A DNA stretch of 64,000 nt, taken from NCBI RefSeq assembly GCF_001949145.1, contig NW_019091362.1:11193948-11257947 (forward strand). Direction: 5' to 3'. The notes beneath the pieces were generated by a model, which saw nothing but the letters and a program-made list of their open reading frames with translations, made no database searches and was not told the origin of the DNA. The stretch is from Acanthaster planci. Taxonomy: Eukaryota > Echinodermata > Asteroidea > Valvatida > Acanthasteridae. Positions 21,501 through 35,800 of this stretch are shown here, in pieces. Made by a program: the position numbers and the translations under genes. The first letter of the stretch is position 1. Every line of letters starts with the position of its first letter.

Positions 21501-24500
21501 CAAGTGGCAAGTATCTTGCACCAATCCTACGTGCTACTTTTTGCAGGAGTTGGAACTTCTTTCATTTGCTGCTGTAAAGGCAACAGTGCTCAGATGGGTT
21601 CAAAATCGTATACTTCATCAAAAAGAAATAATAACTTATTTTACTGCACTAGCTACACTTCGAATAAAATGGACACAGAATCTTTCATAGGTTAGGAAAT
21701 TTTTGTTCAGTTCTTTTTCAACTGAAAGCCGACAACAGCAAAATCAGTAGACTTCAAACCAGAATCATGTTTGCAATTGCCAGGGTAAACTCTCATCGGT
21801 TTGCCATTACTATCATCACTTTAATCTCCACAGCATCTGATAACAATCACTCTGTTCCACTCACACTCAAACATTCTCTGGCTAAATAAACCACTAACGG
21901 CAGTATATCATTTCACAACCAACTGTACAGTTCTCACAATCCTTTTGCTCATCCTCCACTACAGGCTAAACATCACCCTCCCCCACACACACACCCCAAA
22001 GCTGCTAGATTTAACATTCAAAAAAAGGTCCACCAGAAAATTGGCTCTCGAAACACTTTCTTCCAAAAGGCCAAGGAAAGGCATACATTTGCATGACTTG
22101 ATTTCAGCATGGGATTTTAACAGAAAAATTGGAACAAAGTGCCTTGTCTGGGAACTTTGTTTCCTGATGTGAGAATTAAGCTTGGCTCGAGTGCTACGTA
22201 TGATGTAGGCGATGCATCTCATCATTATTCTATCACCACAATCTATCACACTCACCACCCTCAGCATTCTCACCCCAGTCACCATCAACACTTCCTTAAC
22301 AATTGTGACCATCTCTTTCCTTGTCATTACCACTTTCTCACCCCGGTCACCATCACCACCGCACTCACCATCCTGACCATCTCTTTTCTTGTCATTACCA
22401 CTAATCACTACACCAATCCAAAGTTTGTCACTATTCATTCAACCAAGATCAGTTGATAATCCTTTCCCAATGGTGACGGTGCATCAACTACTCTTTTTCC
22501 TTTTTTTGATTGTTTGTGCTGTCATGAAGTTCTTTTTTATGTTGTGCCTACATATTTTCAGTGCGTTACATTGTGCACATTCATTCAAACAATTTTCCCT
22601 TTCTTTATCAGCGCTCTCACAAAAATTTATAGTCACTTTGCAACAGCATTATGACCAGTTTCCAAAGCAGGAACCATACCATGTCAAATAAAACAAAATT
22701 GCCTGCAAGTATGTGCCACAATACTCTCTCGCAAGTCCAGGCTGTTTAACTTTCTTTGCCAGGTGGAACAAGGGCAATGACTGGCTATCTCTAGCACACT
22801 AATCCTGTAGACAGCCAATCAGAACAGCTGATGTATGTCTCCCCTGGCAAGTTTTGGTCAACAGGCACCATTGAGATGAGACTTGATTTTGAACCAGTGA
22901 ATTACTGCTAAAAGTCCAATGGGATCCGTGCACAGGGACTCTTTTATCAATAAAGAAATGTGAGTGCCACTGCCAATGTTATACTCTCTTTCAGAGTTGA
23001 TGGTACCAGCAAATTGAGGCACTAACTTCGGCATCGGTCCCTACTCCCCTTTTCAGTCTACAATACTGAGCAGAGGTGCTCGGGAAGCCCGACTCTTATC
23101 GGCAGAGACCACCCAGCTACAGCCTAGTCCTCTCTGAAGACTGATCCCATCTAAGAACAGGCAAATGGTGCATACAAACAAGCCATGTGTAAAGGCCCTT
23201 AACTGCCCCTCAATTTTGTTAAGTCAGACATTGCCCACTGCACTATGAGCATTGACCCAATAAGGTCGTGCCACAGAAGCTGGTTTATAAGTGGTTAGAG
23301 AACAATGTGCAACCTGGATAAAGCAAAACCTTCTTAATTCCCATTTGGTCCAAAACAGTACCTCTGTTTTTGTGACAGCCTCAAGCAAAAAGTAATTGCA
23401 GCACACAACTTGGTTCCAGACAGAAAAAAATGACACCTAGGCACAAGTAGTCTACACAACAGCCCGTAAAAGTGTGTGTTAGTGCAGTTTCAAACAATCC
23501 AGAAAACAGCATCTGTCGAAGAAGCTGTGGCAATTCACTAAAATCCTGGAATCCAAGAAAGAAAATATTTTATGTATCACACACCAATATATAATCTGCC
23601 AGTAAAAACTCTCTTAAAATCTCAAATATACAACAGAATAAATAGTAAATTTGAAGAAAACTGTTATCATGGCTGTAATTTTCATGATTGCCATGGCCAA
23701 CATATATTAACAAAATGGCGTTACTCAAACCAACCTGAACATTTCCAAACCAGAGGTACCAGAGATCACTAAACTGGCATTTAAAAAAACATACCTGGTA
23801 AATTATTCAGTGTATCCTGGTATGTTATATATCCAATATAGCCCACTCATCATACCAGATAAGCAGTTGATAAATACACCGTCAACTGCCTTTTTAAAGC
23901 AAGGATAGTCTGGTTGCGTGTGCATAACCTAATTGGTGAATGTATTGTGCCACTTTAAACCCAATGCCAGTTACACTGCAGTTGACTTAACCTGATTTTA
24001 ACGTTGAGAGTAAATGATTTAGACAAAGCACAAAGGACAAACTCCACTGTTTTTAGCCGGTGCAACTTGCATTCGGTTCACACAAAAGAAGGACAAGTTA
24101 ACACGGTGTCTGCACATATGCCATCTGGATGGTAACGCCAATATTTCAGCACGTACAAAAAACCCGCTACATAAACACAAAAGGTGAAACGCGATAGTTA
24201 TCGCTAGTTTGCCATTGAATACATGTCTTCGTCTGGCACTCTGCCTACCTAGTCAATACACTGTAATTACAACTTCTCATAGTGCGCACAGAAAGGAAAC
24301 TTCTTGAGGCAGAAAGATCGAGCGTGTAAATATATTGCAAAATGCTAAAAGAAGTCAACACGTTTAAAAAGCCATGATGGAAAAAAGGTGCCGAAATGAG
24401 ACTGCACTAACAGAATTAAAAAGTATGAAAATGTTTACTTGCACCTGCTAATTGTATTATAATACAGTTTATATATAATAAGAAAAGGCACAATATATAG

Positions 24501-27500
24501 AAAACATTAAAACCAAATCATTATCAAGCGATATTTTGTCTGTTCTTCAGTACATGGAAAAAAATTGTCTTTACATTAAATACATATACAAGGGTGCGTC
24601 CGATCTGACACCCGAAGAATGTTGCGCTTTTTGGAAACAAAAAGGAAATATCAATACAAAGACACATAAATCAAAAAAGAAAAATATATATGTATTATAT
24701 GTATATATAAACTGCCTATCAATATGATTAAGGTGAATTACATACACATTCATTTTTACACACAGACTACTAGTACAAACAACCCATGTAATATCTTTCG
24801 TTTTCTTCAAAGTGACAGAAGTTTAGTTCTTCGAGAAGTTGCACATTATTATTGGTTATATCTTTTTGTTACAAGTGCTATATTTACATCAGGAGAAAAA
24901 AATGTGATCACCGTCCATGTTTTGTGGCTTTTGCCCGGGATGGCTCCGCAGCATTTTGTCAGGCAAACAGCAGGGCTGGCTGTTGGTGACTAGCCAACTC
25001 CACTACCATCAAGGAATGGTTGTACCGGCCCAGCAAACCAATCAAATTTTTGGTCTCACGGGTGACTTTCCCAGTGGACCGCCTCGACTGACTCCTGCAG
25101 TGAACCATATTGTTTTTACATAGTAACCTCTTGGTATTTTGCAAGACAAAGGATGCCTACCTTTGGCAAAGGAGAGAAAAACTGGCAATGACCGCAATGA
25201 TTCCAAACCTGAAGGGATACTGCAGCGGTCAGCCAGAAAGCAAAAACCAACCCAAACTGGGCTGGGGTGGGGTGGGGGGTGGGGGAAATTGGAATATTCA
25301 ATTCCCCTCTCAAAGGTATGTGGGCTTTGCTTAATATGTTGGATGTGACATTCAGATACCACTGCCATGAAGTTTAGAACAGCAACAAAATTGGTAAAAT
25401 GTGCCAACAAAATGGCTGGAGACTTCTTTGTACGTCGTATGGGGTAAAGACCTACTTGGAAACGAATTTCAATTTAATGTGCAGAAACTGTAAGATTCTG
25501 ATGGACCGGGATGTCTGTTTTTTTTTGCATATATATCTCTCCTTTGCCCAAGTCTATGGGTGATTTATACCATTCCGTTTTGGCTCTCAACACCAAACCA
25601 AAAGCCTACTCAGATGTCAAAGGACAGGCGTTCAGCATTTGTTCCGGTTTGCCGTTGGCAAACAGCTCCAGCAAAATTTTGACAACTCACTGGACTGGAA
25701 TCGTAGGTACAAACAACCCACTGGAGATGAAATGAGTGTCAACAGATGAGAGCATGCTGATATGTGCACGCAGAAAAGCCACACGTGTTAATATCTTATG
25801 TGAAAGGCTATTTGATGAAATGTGTACTGTATACAGGTAAAAAAATTACATATACTTCATATGCTTCAAACAGTTTCTTTACAAGTGACAGCTTCAAAAT
25901 TTGACAATAATTAAAAAAAATCACAGAAAGTGATGCAGATTGTTCACAAGTCTAATAATGTGTATGAACCAACATGGCTCAAAACATGTGTTATGCACAT
26001 TAAGCGTTGCACAAAGCAGTACACGATTTTGAATATCCACGAATGGTTATTAAGTTTATACAGTTTATTTATTAAGAGGTTTAGCTCAAGAATGGTTACT
26101 TAATTGCTTGAGGTGATTTTTTCTTCGTTTAATTTGCATCGGTTTGGGAAAAAAGCCTTATCTTTTGGTTGACAAGCAACCTGGTTTTTTAGTAGCTCTA
26201 GTAGTGTTGGTAGGAAATGGTTACAATAGTGTACAGCAGTAAATAGGTGGATAGAAAACAGCACCTCAGAGGTGCTTCAAGTTGGCCGCGGGTCATGGCT
26301 ACAGTTATTGCACAAATTGACACATACCCTGACAACTGCAGAACTAGACAACATTCAAACCTGCTGCCACAACCAAGTCTTCTCGCTCAAGTAACGTCAA
26401 TGGTGTACTCTTATTTCTACATGGCAGTTACAATTTTAAGAGACCTACAATTTGTGGTGTGGATGGCAACATTCTGGACACTGTTCACTGTTATATACCA
26501 AGTCCTCACCCTGGGTTACTGAAGCACAGACCAGTTCAATATTTTTCACTTCTCTTTCCTCAGTGGTGGGCAAGTACACAATTTTCTTCTTACTTCTTAC
26601 TGGTTGCCCAGACAACAAAAGCTATTGCAAAATTTGGATTTCCTTCTTTTGCTTCTCAAATTTGTCCAACTATTTTTGCCTTCTTTCTTTTGTGACAAGA
26701 CAGCAGTTCACTTCTGTGGATTTCAACGCGGCTCTTGTGAAACAAGTTTGTACTGAGTTTGCAGATAATTTTTTATGCCCACACTTTCTCATTAAAATAT
26801 CCATCAACTTTCGCCTCGAATAATTCCACCCTTACCCGATAAATTCCACAAATTTGCACAACAGGTATCTATTTTACATGAATTTTTACCAGCTCCAATG
26901 CATAGATAATGAGTTTGGGGGATCTCAACTACATTTTAGAGTGATAGCTACTGAAACTTAGCCAAATCTCTAGCTGTCACAGGACATACGTCCTCAGTTG
27001 CTGTCACAAAGATTGGTACCATTAACAAAGAGGTCATATACTACATATGCATGACCTGTAAAATTTGCATATTAAAATCTCTCTGCTCTAGAATTTACAT
27101 TACGTTAGGCTGTAAGAGTATAGAGATACTTTATTTTCATAAAATTAGCATTGAATACCACAGTCTGGTGCACTTTTTTGTGACCTGTGCACGAGTGTCT
27201 TCACCCACCAAACTTCATATTGAGAAGCCAGACTTCGTGCTTTGGATTAAGACTTCCATGATTCAATGTTGTTGTAATGGAATAGCAATATATTTTGTAA
27301 AGTGCTTCCCAACACTGCCCTAATAACCCAGAGCATTTGCTGTGAGGCGCCACCATCCTATTTACTCTTCAGGGTCCTCACAAGATTTATCCATCAACTG
27401 ACACTGGGCATTGGTGGGCCAGGACAACTGTCTGGTGTCTGAAATGTGAGTGGAGATCTTCCTCTTGGACAGACCTTGTCTATGAGCTAAGTAAGAGAGT

Positions 27501-28985
27501 ACTCCTTCTAAACCTGATTATTCAATGATTGTGCTTGAAGACAGAAAGAATGTGTCAGAGAATAATAGGGCTATCTCCCTCTATTAAAGGTCCTGGAAAC
27601 CGGGGTGACTCTTGATGAAAAGACAACAATTTTGGCCATTCAATGTGTTTGAAAATTTAAGAACAGTTGCGTTTTTACAAATGAACAGTGCTTACTCAAC
27701 ACGGGTATCCTGACCTGAATTATGCTCCATGTTGCAGGAGCGAACCCAATTTTGATTTGAAAATGTTGTGAAAAATGAAACAAGAGTTCAGAAAACGAAA
27801 CCAAAAAACAAAAAAAAACAAAGCAACTGGACTACCTGGGTGCTAGACCGAATGAATGCAACTCGGTGTAAGCTGGACAGGACTTTGTTCTGGAAAGTCA
27901 ACTTTGTTTAAATGTACATTGGTGATTCCACAACCTGTGCCTAAACATTATGGCTTAAACCTGTGTCACCTCAGGACAAAAAGTCAAGCAATAAACATCC
28001 CAACAAATCTCTCCAGCCATTTTGGGCTGAACAAAAGATAGCTGTTGATCTGGCTCTAAGCAGGTGGATACAAATAAATCAAACATGAGTTTCGCTTCAG
28101 GTAACGATTTGACAGTGAAGGAAAAAAACAAACATGTTCACTGAAGCAGTGGAAATCTGCAAATGGTCAGGGTCCAAAAAATCTTGGCAACTTTCTGTTT
28201 GGTCTTCTTCCCATCTTGGATGTAATCCCAAAAACCACATTAAACTTGCTGCTTATTCTTCTGTGGTGCAGCGCCACACCCAGCTATGAAAGCATGGGCA
28301 GAATTTGTTGAGGGTTATTTCTGTAAGTTCATGAAGGCGTGCAGCCTGACATGGATGACTGTGTTCGAGCCAAACTGAGCTACATTAACTTCTCAATATT
28401 CTGTATCACATGAGATTTCAGAGGCCCGATACTAATCCAGCATGGTTTAGACGTAGAGGAAAATGACTGAGAATGACTATGCTCTATTACACAATAAAAC
28501 AGGCATCAAGAAAAGATCAAAGATGAAATTGCATCTACACAAGCTGGTACGAAGTCCATAGAGAGCACCTTTCCAAATGATATGCATCAAACAGCTGTTG
28601 ATTTTCCTCTGCACTAATGAGTGAACTTTGTTTTTTTTTTGGAAGAAAACTGCAAAGATCCATCAAACCTGAAGTTGGAAACCTTAAATATCTCTGATGA
28701 CCACTGCTTAGGCTGATCATACGCAAGAACCTGCAGAACACATCGGACAGCAACTTGACCTGATAGCTTAAGTGGCATTGCTGCTTGCAGGCTTGAAGGG
28801 GAAAAAAGGCTGTCAAGAACAAAAACACCACTACGGTTGTTTTTTTCATCTTTCAGCCAGCTGGAAATCTGAAAATGAAAGTCATTTTTCTACTTCCATG
28901 AAGACAACCAGCCATAAGGAAACGACAGAATCCCCGAGGGAGTCAACTCCCTGATGAAGGAGTCTCTGAATCCTGCTGGGACAGG
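18521..28985. other. Exon-free stretch downstream of CACNB, partly its 3' UTR
   Basis: I see no exon, RNA gene or long open frame. The CACNB stop is at 28,986, so some of this must be its 3' UTR. Candidate minus-strand AATAAA hexamers (TTTATT on the given strand) include 26064-26069 and 18528-18533, and I cannot choose between them. A two-unit minisatellite lies at 22269-22404. A G-rich run (ggggtggggtggggggtggggg) sits at about 25,263-25,285. Confidence 0.4.
22269..22404. repeat. Two-unit tandem repeat of about 68 bp
   Basis: Unit 1 (22269-22336) begins ctcaccccagtcaccatcaa and unit 2 (22337-22404) begins ctcaccccggtcaccatcac. Both end with gaccatctctttccttgtcattaccact-type sequence (one base differs). 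The flanks hold more cacc/catc words, so the array may once have been longer. Confidence 0.65.
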
Positions 28986-29882
28986 TTAAGGTCGGCCTCC
29001 ACGTGACCTGGGTGAGGGTGAAGGATCACGAGGAGCTCGCTCCACTGGGCCATCATGGTAGCGAGAGTACTGATCGGGATATGGGCCCGACCTGGTGTGT
29101 TCATACATGTCCTCCATCTCAATATCCCGATCCCGTGTTCTGGAGCGGCCGCTGCTTGGCCCACTACTACGTTCGGGGTACATATACCTGTCCCTGTCAG
29201 CACTGCCTCGGGACCTCTCTGAGGACTCATAGCGCCCCTTGGGCTCATAGTGTTCTCGTTGTGAGCCCCGGTCAGGGTAGTCACTCTCATATCGGACCAT
29301 GTCACGTTCCATGTTAAGCCTGTCCCTGGAGCCGCGGGAACTTTCCCGTGGCTCGCTGCGGTAGTCGTGCCCGCGCTCACGACCCCGCTCTATGTCACGG
29401 TCACGAGTCCTCTCTCGCGGGTGGCGCCGGTGATCGTAATCACGATCATATTCCTGGTTGTCTCGCCGCTCGTTATCATAGTAATCGTTGGACCGCCGAG
29501 GGCGCTCATCTGGTGACATGCCCCGATTGTCGTCGTGATCGCTATCATCCCGACGGTCCGGGTACATGTAATCTGGCCGGGAGTCACTCCGGTATCCACT
29601 CTCAGCCTGGTCGCCATGGCTCTCGTAACGGTCGCTGTTGTTGCCATCGTGCTCGTCTTTCCCCTTTCGCTTGTGCTTGTCGTGCCTGTGGGATCCCACC
29701 CGGGACAGCAGGCTGTGCAGGGGCGAGGACGTCCGTGAGACCGAGTTGTGTGCCGGTGTTGGTTTCGGTGGAGTGGTGGGCTCTGGTCCATGGGCTGCCT
29801 TCCAATATGCTTCCAGGTAATCTGCTAGATGCTCGCATGCATCTTCCAACTGGTTTTCATCTAGGATCACATCAAACAGCTC
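28986..29882 (-). CDS. CACNB: CACNB last coding exon: end of GK-like domain and long charged tail
   Basis: The exon has 298 codons plus TAA at 28986-28988. The acceptor is a long T-tract ending tttgcag. The first 30 or so residues ([29 protein letters not shown]) finish the GK-like fold. The remaining ~265 residues are an unstructured-looking tail dominated by Arg, Asp, Glu, Ser, Tyr, Gly and Pro, with [12 protein letters not shown] and [12 protein letters not shown]-type blocks. Vertebrate tails are also long and variable, but this one is unusually rich in alternating Arg/Asp/Glu. The GC-rich opposite strand also stays open for long stretches; I treat those frames as antisense shadows. Confidence 0.93.
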   Translation of the reverse strand, partial: ELFDVILDENQLEDACEHLADYLEAYWKAAHGPEPTTPPKPTPAHNSVSRTSSPLHSLLSRVGSHRHDKHKRKGKDEHDGNNSDRYESHGDQAESGYRSDSRPDYMYPDRRDDSDHDDNRGMSPDERPRRSNDYYDNERRDNQEYDRDYDHRRHPRERTRDRDIERGRERGHDYRSEPRESSRGSRDRLNMERDMVRYESDYPDRGSQREHYEPKGRYESSERSRGSADRDRYMYPERSSGPSSGRSRTRDRDIEMEDMYEHTRSGPYPDQYSRYHDGPVERAPRDPSPSPRSRGGRP

Positions 29883-32800
29883 CTGCAAAAAAAAAAAAAT
29901 TACCATTATCAGCTTAACTCTGCTAACTTATATAACAGTTAATTTGATGTCTGTAAATGTCTCCTATTTTACTTACTGCATTTCTTCTTCTGTAACACCC
30001 TCCAATGATGGATGAATCCCTTTAAAACATTCTTTAATTTTTGTATCCAGTGTTGTATTACTTCTCCAAACTCCAGTTTGTTTTGCACTGGGAACATGGC
30101 ATTAAATTTTCAAACAGGTGGTTCACTGTCCGGAGTCTGGGATACTCAGAAAAACCAAAGGAGGGTTGCCACATCCAAAATCAGAAGTAATGGTTTGGCT
30201 TTTGCCATGTGTGTGACAGCCACAACCACAAACAACAATGCCTGTTTCGGATAGGAATTGTCTGACAAAAGCTTAACTATGTTCTGTCGCAAGACACACC
30301 ACTTCAACTCACTTGCGGACACTGCTGGAGTTTATCCGCTGCTACTAGCTGGACGTTCAGGTTGCGACTCTGGGACTTGGACCTGGACTTGATAAGCCTC
30401 TGCAGGACCTTGGGGGAGGAGATCTTGACGTAGACGAGGATCGGGGCCAGGGAGGTCTTGGCCAGCTGGGTGGGGTGGTTGATGGTGTCGCAGTCCAGCA
30501 CCACCAGCTGCATGGAGCGGGCCAGCTCAAATATTCTCTCAATCTCTGCTTGGACCTCGGCTGTGGGGAAAAAACAGTAACAAAAAATACACAAGTGATT
30601 TGAGGGATCTTATTGTGGGCTACTCATGGCTGGCGATGCAGGCTGCCATGTGGAAGAAAAAAGCAAACGGGCCTTCCCACCTTCTCTTCAAGAAACAAGC
30701 CTGCATTTTCAATCAGAATGGGAAGCAAGCCATCATGACATCCAAATAACTCTCAAGTTTTGAGAGACACTGTCAGAAATGCATTCGTTTGAACTTGGAT
30801 GTCACTATTTTAGCAAGCAGAGTAAAGCCACTCACACTGTCCAAGGAAAGAACATGGACATATACAGACTAGGTGCATATGTCATGCAGCTGTTACACAC
30901 GGAAAATAGTAACTAAGGAAAATTAAGCCACAACATCATGCACTGCTTGTGACCGCAGATTCTCAGCTAAAAAATTACTTCAGTTGTAGCTGGTGCATAC
31001 AGTGAGGAATGTGTGCTACAGAAAGAAACTCTGTTAGCATGTTTCAAAGGAAAGGCACCAATTCTGGGTTATGTGCATGTATATACAGCATTTAAGGATT
31101 CAGTACTCAACACTGGGTTGATGTACGGAAATAAAAAAATTACAGTGGTCTCCCCGTAAGCACAGAACGGTTAGCATTAGAACAGGATGCCGTTGTAAGT
31201 TTAGCCAGGAAATTGGGCCCAGAGCTTTGAAATGCTGCGCATCCCTTCGGCTCAGCTTCCACACACTGCATCAGTCATCTGGACTGGCAAGTCTGATAGT
31301 TTCTCCACAGCTGCACGTCTTGTGCAGACACATGGCTCTTGCCATGAATAAGATATGCACTTATCTCTGTGGGCCGGGGTGTTAACACCTGCTAATTCAT
31401 GTGATGTAAGCCGTCATCCCTAAGTCAGCCAGTGATGAAGGGCACGCATACCTTCAGAACACCTAATAATGGCATCACCACAACCCTCAGAACTGTGCCA
31501 ATTTCAAAGTCATTCCTGAATTCTTGTTAACCGAGCTGTTAACATGTGGGCCAAAATTAGATACAAATGTGTATCATGAACTACAGTCAGCTTCTTTGCG
31601 AGAATTAAATAACACAGGAATAAAAGGCTAGCCAGAAATCAACTAAGCCAGAAATTAACTTCGCACAGTGTTTACGGTTTCCCCCCCAAAAAAAAACTTT
31701 TTCAGAGCACAAGCTTAAAATTGCTTCTCTGCCAAACATGAGTCTCTCCGTCCATTGAGATTACTACTGAAGCCAGTGAAAAATCCTGCACAGTTCTTTA
31801 TAGTGTAATAACTGCTTCTTCAGACAGACCAATCCCAGACAGTATACAGCCCCCCATCTTTCCCCAGCTGAGTTCCCCCCTTGCCCCCATCGGCATGCAT
31901 CGGCGTCTGACTCAGAAGGTCCAGAATTGAGGACAAGACGTTCTGCTCTGCTTCCCCATCGTCTAGCATACTCAAACAGCGAATACCCTAGCAAGCCATG
32001 CGTGCGGTTTCAACCCCATCGTCCCAAACTCATTCATGTGGTCGCCGCGAACAATTTGGCAGGTGTTAACTATCCAAGCACGTACGCTTGCTGATCAAAT
32101 CGGAATGGGCAATCTGTGAAAAGCTAACATTGGCACCATCCTGTGAGATGCAGTGGCGAAACTGCTTCGGAGATGGGGCACTCCTGGTATTCCCAACAAA
32201 GGACAATACTTGCCTCACAACATTTTTGTGTGCTTTGTGACAGATTAGTTCAGAATCAGAACTGTCTACACCATTATCAAGCTCTGTTGTATGACTTCAA
32301 ACTGACCTCAAGTGGAATTTCTTTCAGATCTTTGGAAATTAGCGACAGTCAGAGGTGTGAAATTTGTATTTCTTGTGTAAAATCATTTCTTTATATAACA
32401 TGCATCCTCAGCCCTTCCAGATTGGATTTATGAAGACAGGAAGAACACTTTAAACTAGTGGTCTGGAAGCTCATTTAAAAATATTTGCAGTACAAAAAGG
32501 AACATGAAGTTTCAGACAAAGACTTAAAACTATACACCACTTTAAAAATCTCTCCATTTTGGCGTACCTTGTAAAAACTACCTGCTAAAGAAAGACTCGG
32601 TAAATTTCATTGCATGCATCATCTGGCATTTCACTTGCATTTTATATCCCTCAAAAAATTACTGTCCACACGTTCTTTGAAGCAGACACCATCTGCTTCC
32701 AATTCTCAGTCAAACGCTTCGCAGTGCACCTGGTGATACCAGGAGAGATGGTTTCACATTTCAGATCAAGCCAGCAGATGACAGACGGTCATTTTTAATG

Positions 32801-35800
32801 TTTTTGTCTTCTACTTACCAATGCTTGAGGATCGGCTGTTGGAGCGTTCCATAATGGCACGCTTGTTGGGGTTGTTCATGACGGAGCGTTTGGCCAAGGC
32901 AATGTCGGCAGTTACCCTCGTAATCGATATTCTGCATGATGAATTAAAAAAAAAGGAAATACAAAAGAGAAACGTAAGAGCGACTTGTAAATTATCAGAG
33001 GGATAATATTTCAAAACCTTTGGTGGGTCGCTGAAAAACAACAGGCTGGGCCAATACACTGTATGCACTTGTAACATTTGTTTTTCCTACTTTCTGAGGG
33101 ACTTAAGTGATTTTCCTGAAAGACAACATGTTTATCAGAGCAAATGTCACCACAGACAATATCAACCAGAAGATTCTGCTCACCTAGGACTACTGGAAAA
33201 ATGTAACCCTTGAAAAACCTACGATGGAAAAACAACTCTCCATCGGTTCTCTAAATCAACTCATCTTGTGACCGTTGTATTTCTCCTTTTCCCAACTTCC
33301 GCACACAAGCATGCATTTGGATTTGACAAATTACTCAAAGGGATGCCACACATGCATCAGCATCATTCGCATTGGGACCGAACAGCCTGTGTGACCTTTC
33401 CTTTGCGAAAGGACCCTGGGATGGCTATGGGGATACTTGCCTGACTCTACAATAGCTGATCAGGCGGTTCCCTGCTACAAGTATTAGCATTCTGGCCCGC
33501 ACTCTGGGCACCGGGCTGTCTCTGTGACATTTTACCTTCATTTATTTCTGAGTGCTTTGCAAATTAAGTGAGGCACAAGCGCCTAATGTGTAGTCCCGAG
33601 GGATGGCAAGCGATAAACTTGATTTCTAGGAGTTCTGTGGCATGCAACTTGTTTTTTCTTTGACTGAGTGCAATGACACCATAATTAGTTTCTCTTTCCT
33701 GCACTTTTTTTTCACAAGTTTGTTTTTCAAATCAAAAGAAATGATGTGCAAACTGTTCGTTTTCCACCAAATGCCAAACTAGTTGAAATTTTTGTCAGAG
33801 TACACATACATATACAAGGATCAACTACAAAAAAGCCCTATGTCACATCAACCAAGAAGTGTCTGACCTGTGAATTCAACTTTTTGAACAAATTAAGCAG
33901 AAACTAATTTTGGAAGCATTTGGAGAAGATCAACCAGCTGTCTAATTGTCTGTTTCTCTTCTCTTATCAACCTAGATTTAAAGTACAGTGACAATCATGG
34001 ATACTCTGCCAATGAACAGCTTTGTCATTTCCAGTGTTGATAACAGCAAGTAAACATGAATGACTACTAGTGACCCAAGTCCTAATGAATGCCATGCAAT
34101 GTTGATATGTACATGTGTGGAGCCAGTGGGGGACTACAATACCAGTTCAGAGGTGGATTGTCACCTTTTCTACAGTGTACATCTTCAGCAGAGTTCCCTC
34201 AAGTGTCTGTGAAAATGCTCATGAATCCAACAGATTCCAACGGTGGCTAAATTCCTAAATGAGCCAACTTCAACAAATTCAGCTCAACCTGCTTTGACTG
34301 ACAAGCTCTGACAAAAAGGAGAGTGATTTTACAATATCACTACACAGTGCAGCTCCACTGTATGACAATAATGCATGGCTCCCTGTACATGTACTTTGCT
34401 TATGTTTTCTTAACCAGCTCCTCCAACTTCCCTTCTTAGCATCAAACAAGATGCTACAGCCATTCATAAATTCTTCTCCTCCTAAACTAGCATCAATCTG
34501 AGTAACCGCCTGTGTGTTTTCTTTTCAAAGCACTCTGATGAGAAAAGGTACCATGTAATTACCAATGCTGCCCCTTAAATCAGAGGGAGGTCATTTGGGA
34601 ACAGACAATGGAAGGGGATGACACCGTATTTTGAATCGCTCCTATTGCTTACAGGCAGATCTTGCCCTGTTCAGAGGGGTTTAGAGTTTTGCATGCTGCC
34701 TTACAATCTCTGGCAGAAAAACTGAAAAACAGAACAGCATCCTTCAATTAAGTGCATTACCTCCCCTCAAACTTGCGCTTGAGGTAATCAAACAGTGCCT
34801 TCTGCATCATGTCGGTGACTTCGTAGCCTTTTAGGGAGGGGCCAACCAGGACTACAGGCCGCATGGAGGGGACCACGTCATAGGGTGGTATATTCTCCGT
34901 CTGGAAAAAGAAAGCCGGCCATCATTTCAAAATTTGATTTCATCACCGTCCTTGGAGAAGTAAGATTACCCTTAAGTACTGGGTAGGTAAGTCTTCTTAC
35001 ATTTGATAATGTTAAATTTGGTTTCAAAATCATTAAACCCCCAACCAAACAATGAAATAATACTCTATATTGAAAATCAAAGTATCCAAATGGATAACAA
35101 CTCTAACACAATCCACAACTCTGCACTGCTAAAGCGACACCATGTCCATAAAGGCTAAAGCATGGCATAACCCAGTTTTGTGGAACAAACCGAGAAAAAA
35201 ATGCACCGACACGCAATGATAAAGTACAAATAAATGTTTTGAAAATATTGGTACTTTAAAAAGAACCCGACCCCTCGTATAGCACAATAAGTTGTTATGG
35301 GAAGTGGATTGAGCAGAGATAAATGTCCTTGACTGTATAGTCACAAGGATGTTCATTTCACCATTTATTGTGAAAACCAACCTTCCAACCAGACTGCACA
35401 ATGGGTGGTGAAATTGAGGATTATACAGTCACGGATGCTAGGTATCTCATTCAGTTCACATCAATAATTACAGTGTCTCTTGATATGGGCCAGGTCAATT
35501 TTTACTGCAGTGCCTACTGGGCAAAACCAACAGACCAGGACGTGAAGAGTGGTGTGTTTTCAATGATTGTCACAGGTATATACAAATTCTGGTTTATAGA
35601 ACTGGAAACCGGTTAGGGGGCAGGGTGACTACAATAATAAAATGACGATGCAAGAATTGTGGTATTATGCTGCCTACCTTTTTGAAGAACGGTTTCCTCT
35701 TCTCCTTGGGCTGGGGCGAGATGGTGCTGCTCTTTGAGCGGCTCAGCGTCTCACTGTCGTCCACTTCCCCCATTCCATTCTGATCCATGTCAATCCCTAC

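Noticed and set aside
21959-22438. A 159-codon minus-strand frame over the minisatellite
   Set aside because: Its length and Gly/Asp/Val/Met bias come from the tandem TCACC repeats; no domain or splice context.
29003-29917. Long open frames on the plus strand opposite the CACNB tail exon (up to 189 codons)
   Set aside because: They lie exactly antisense to a GC-rich coding exon with an established frame, have no domain, and vanish outside the exon.
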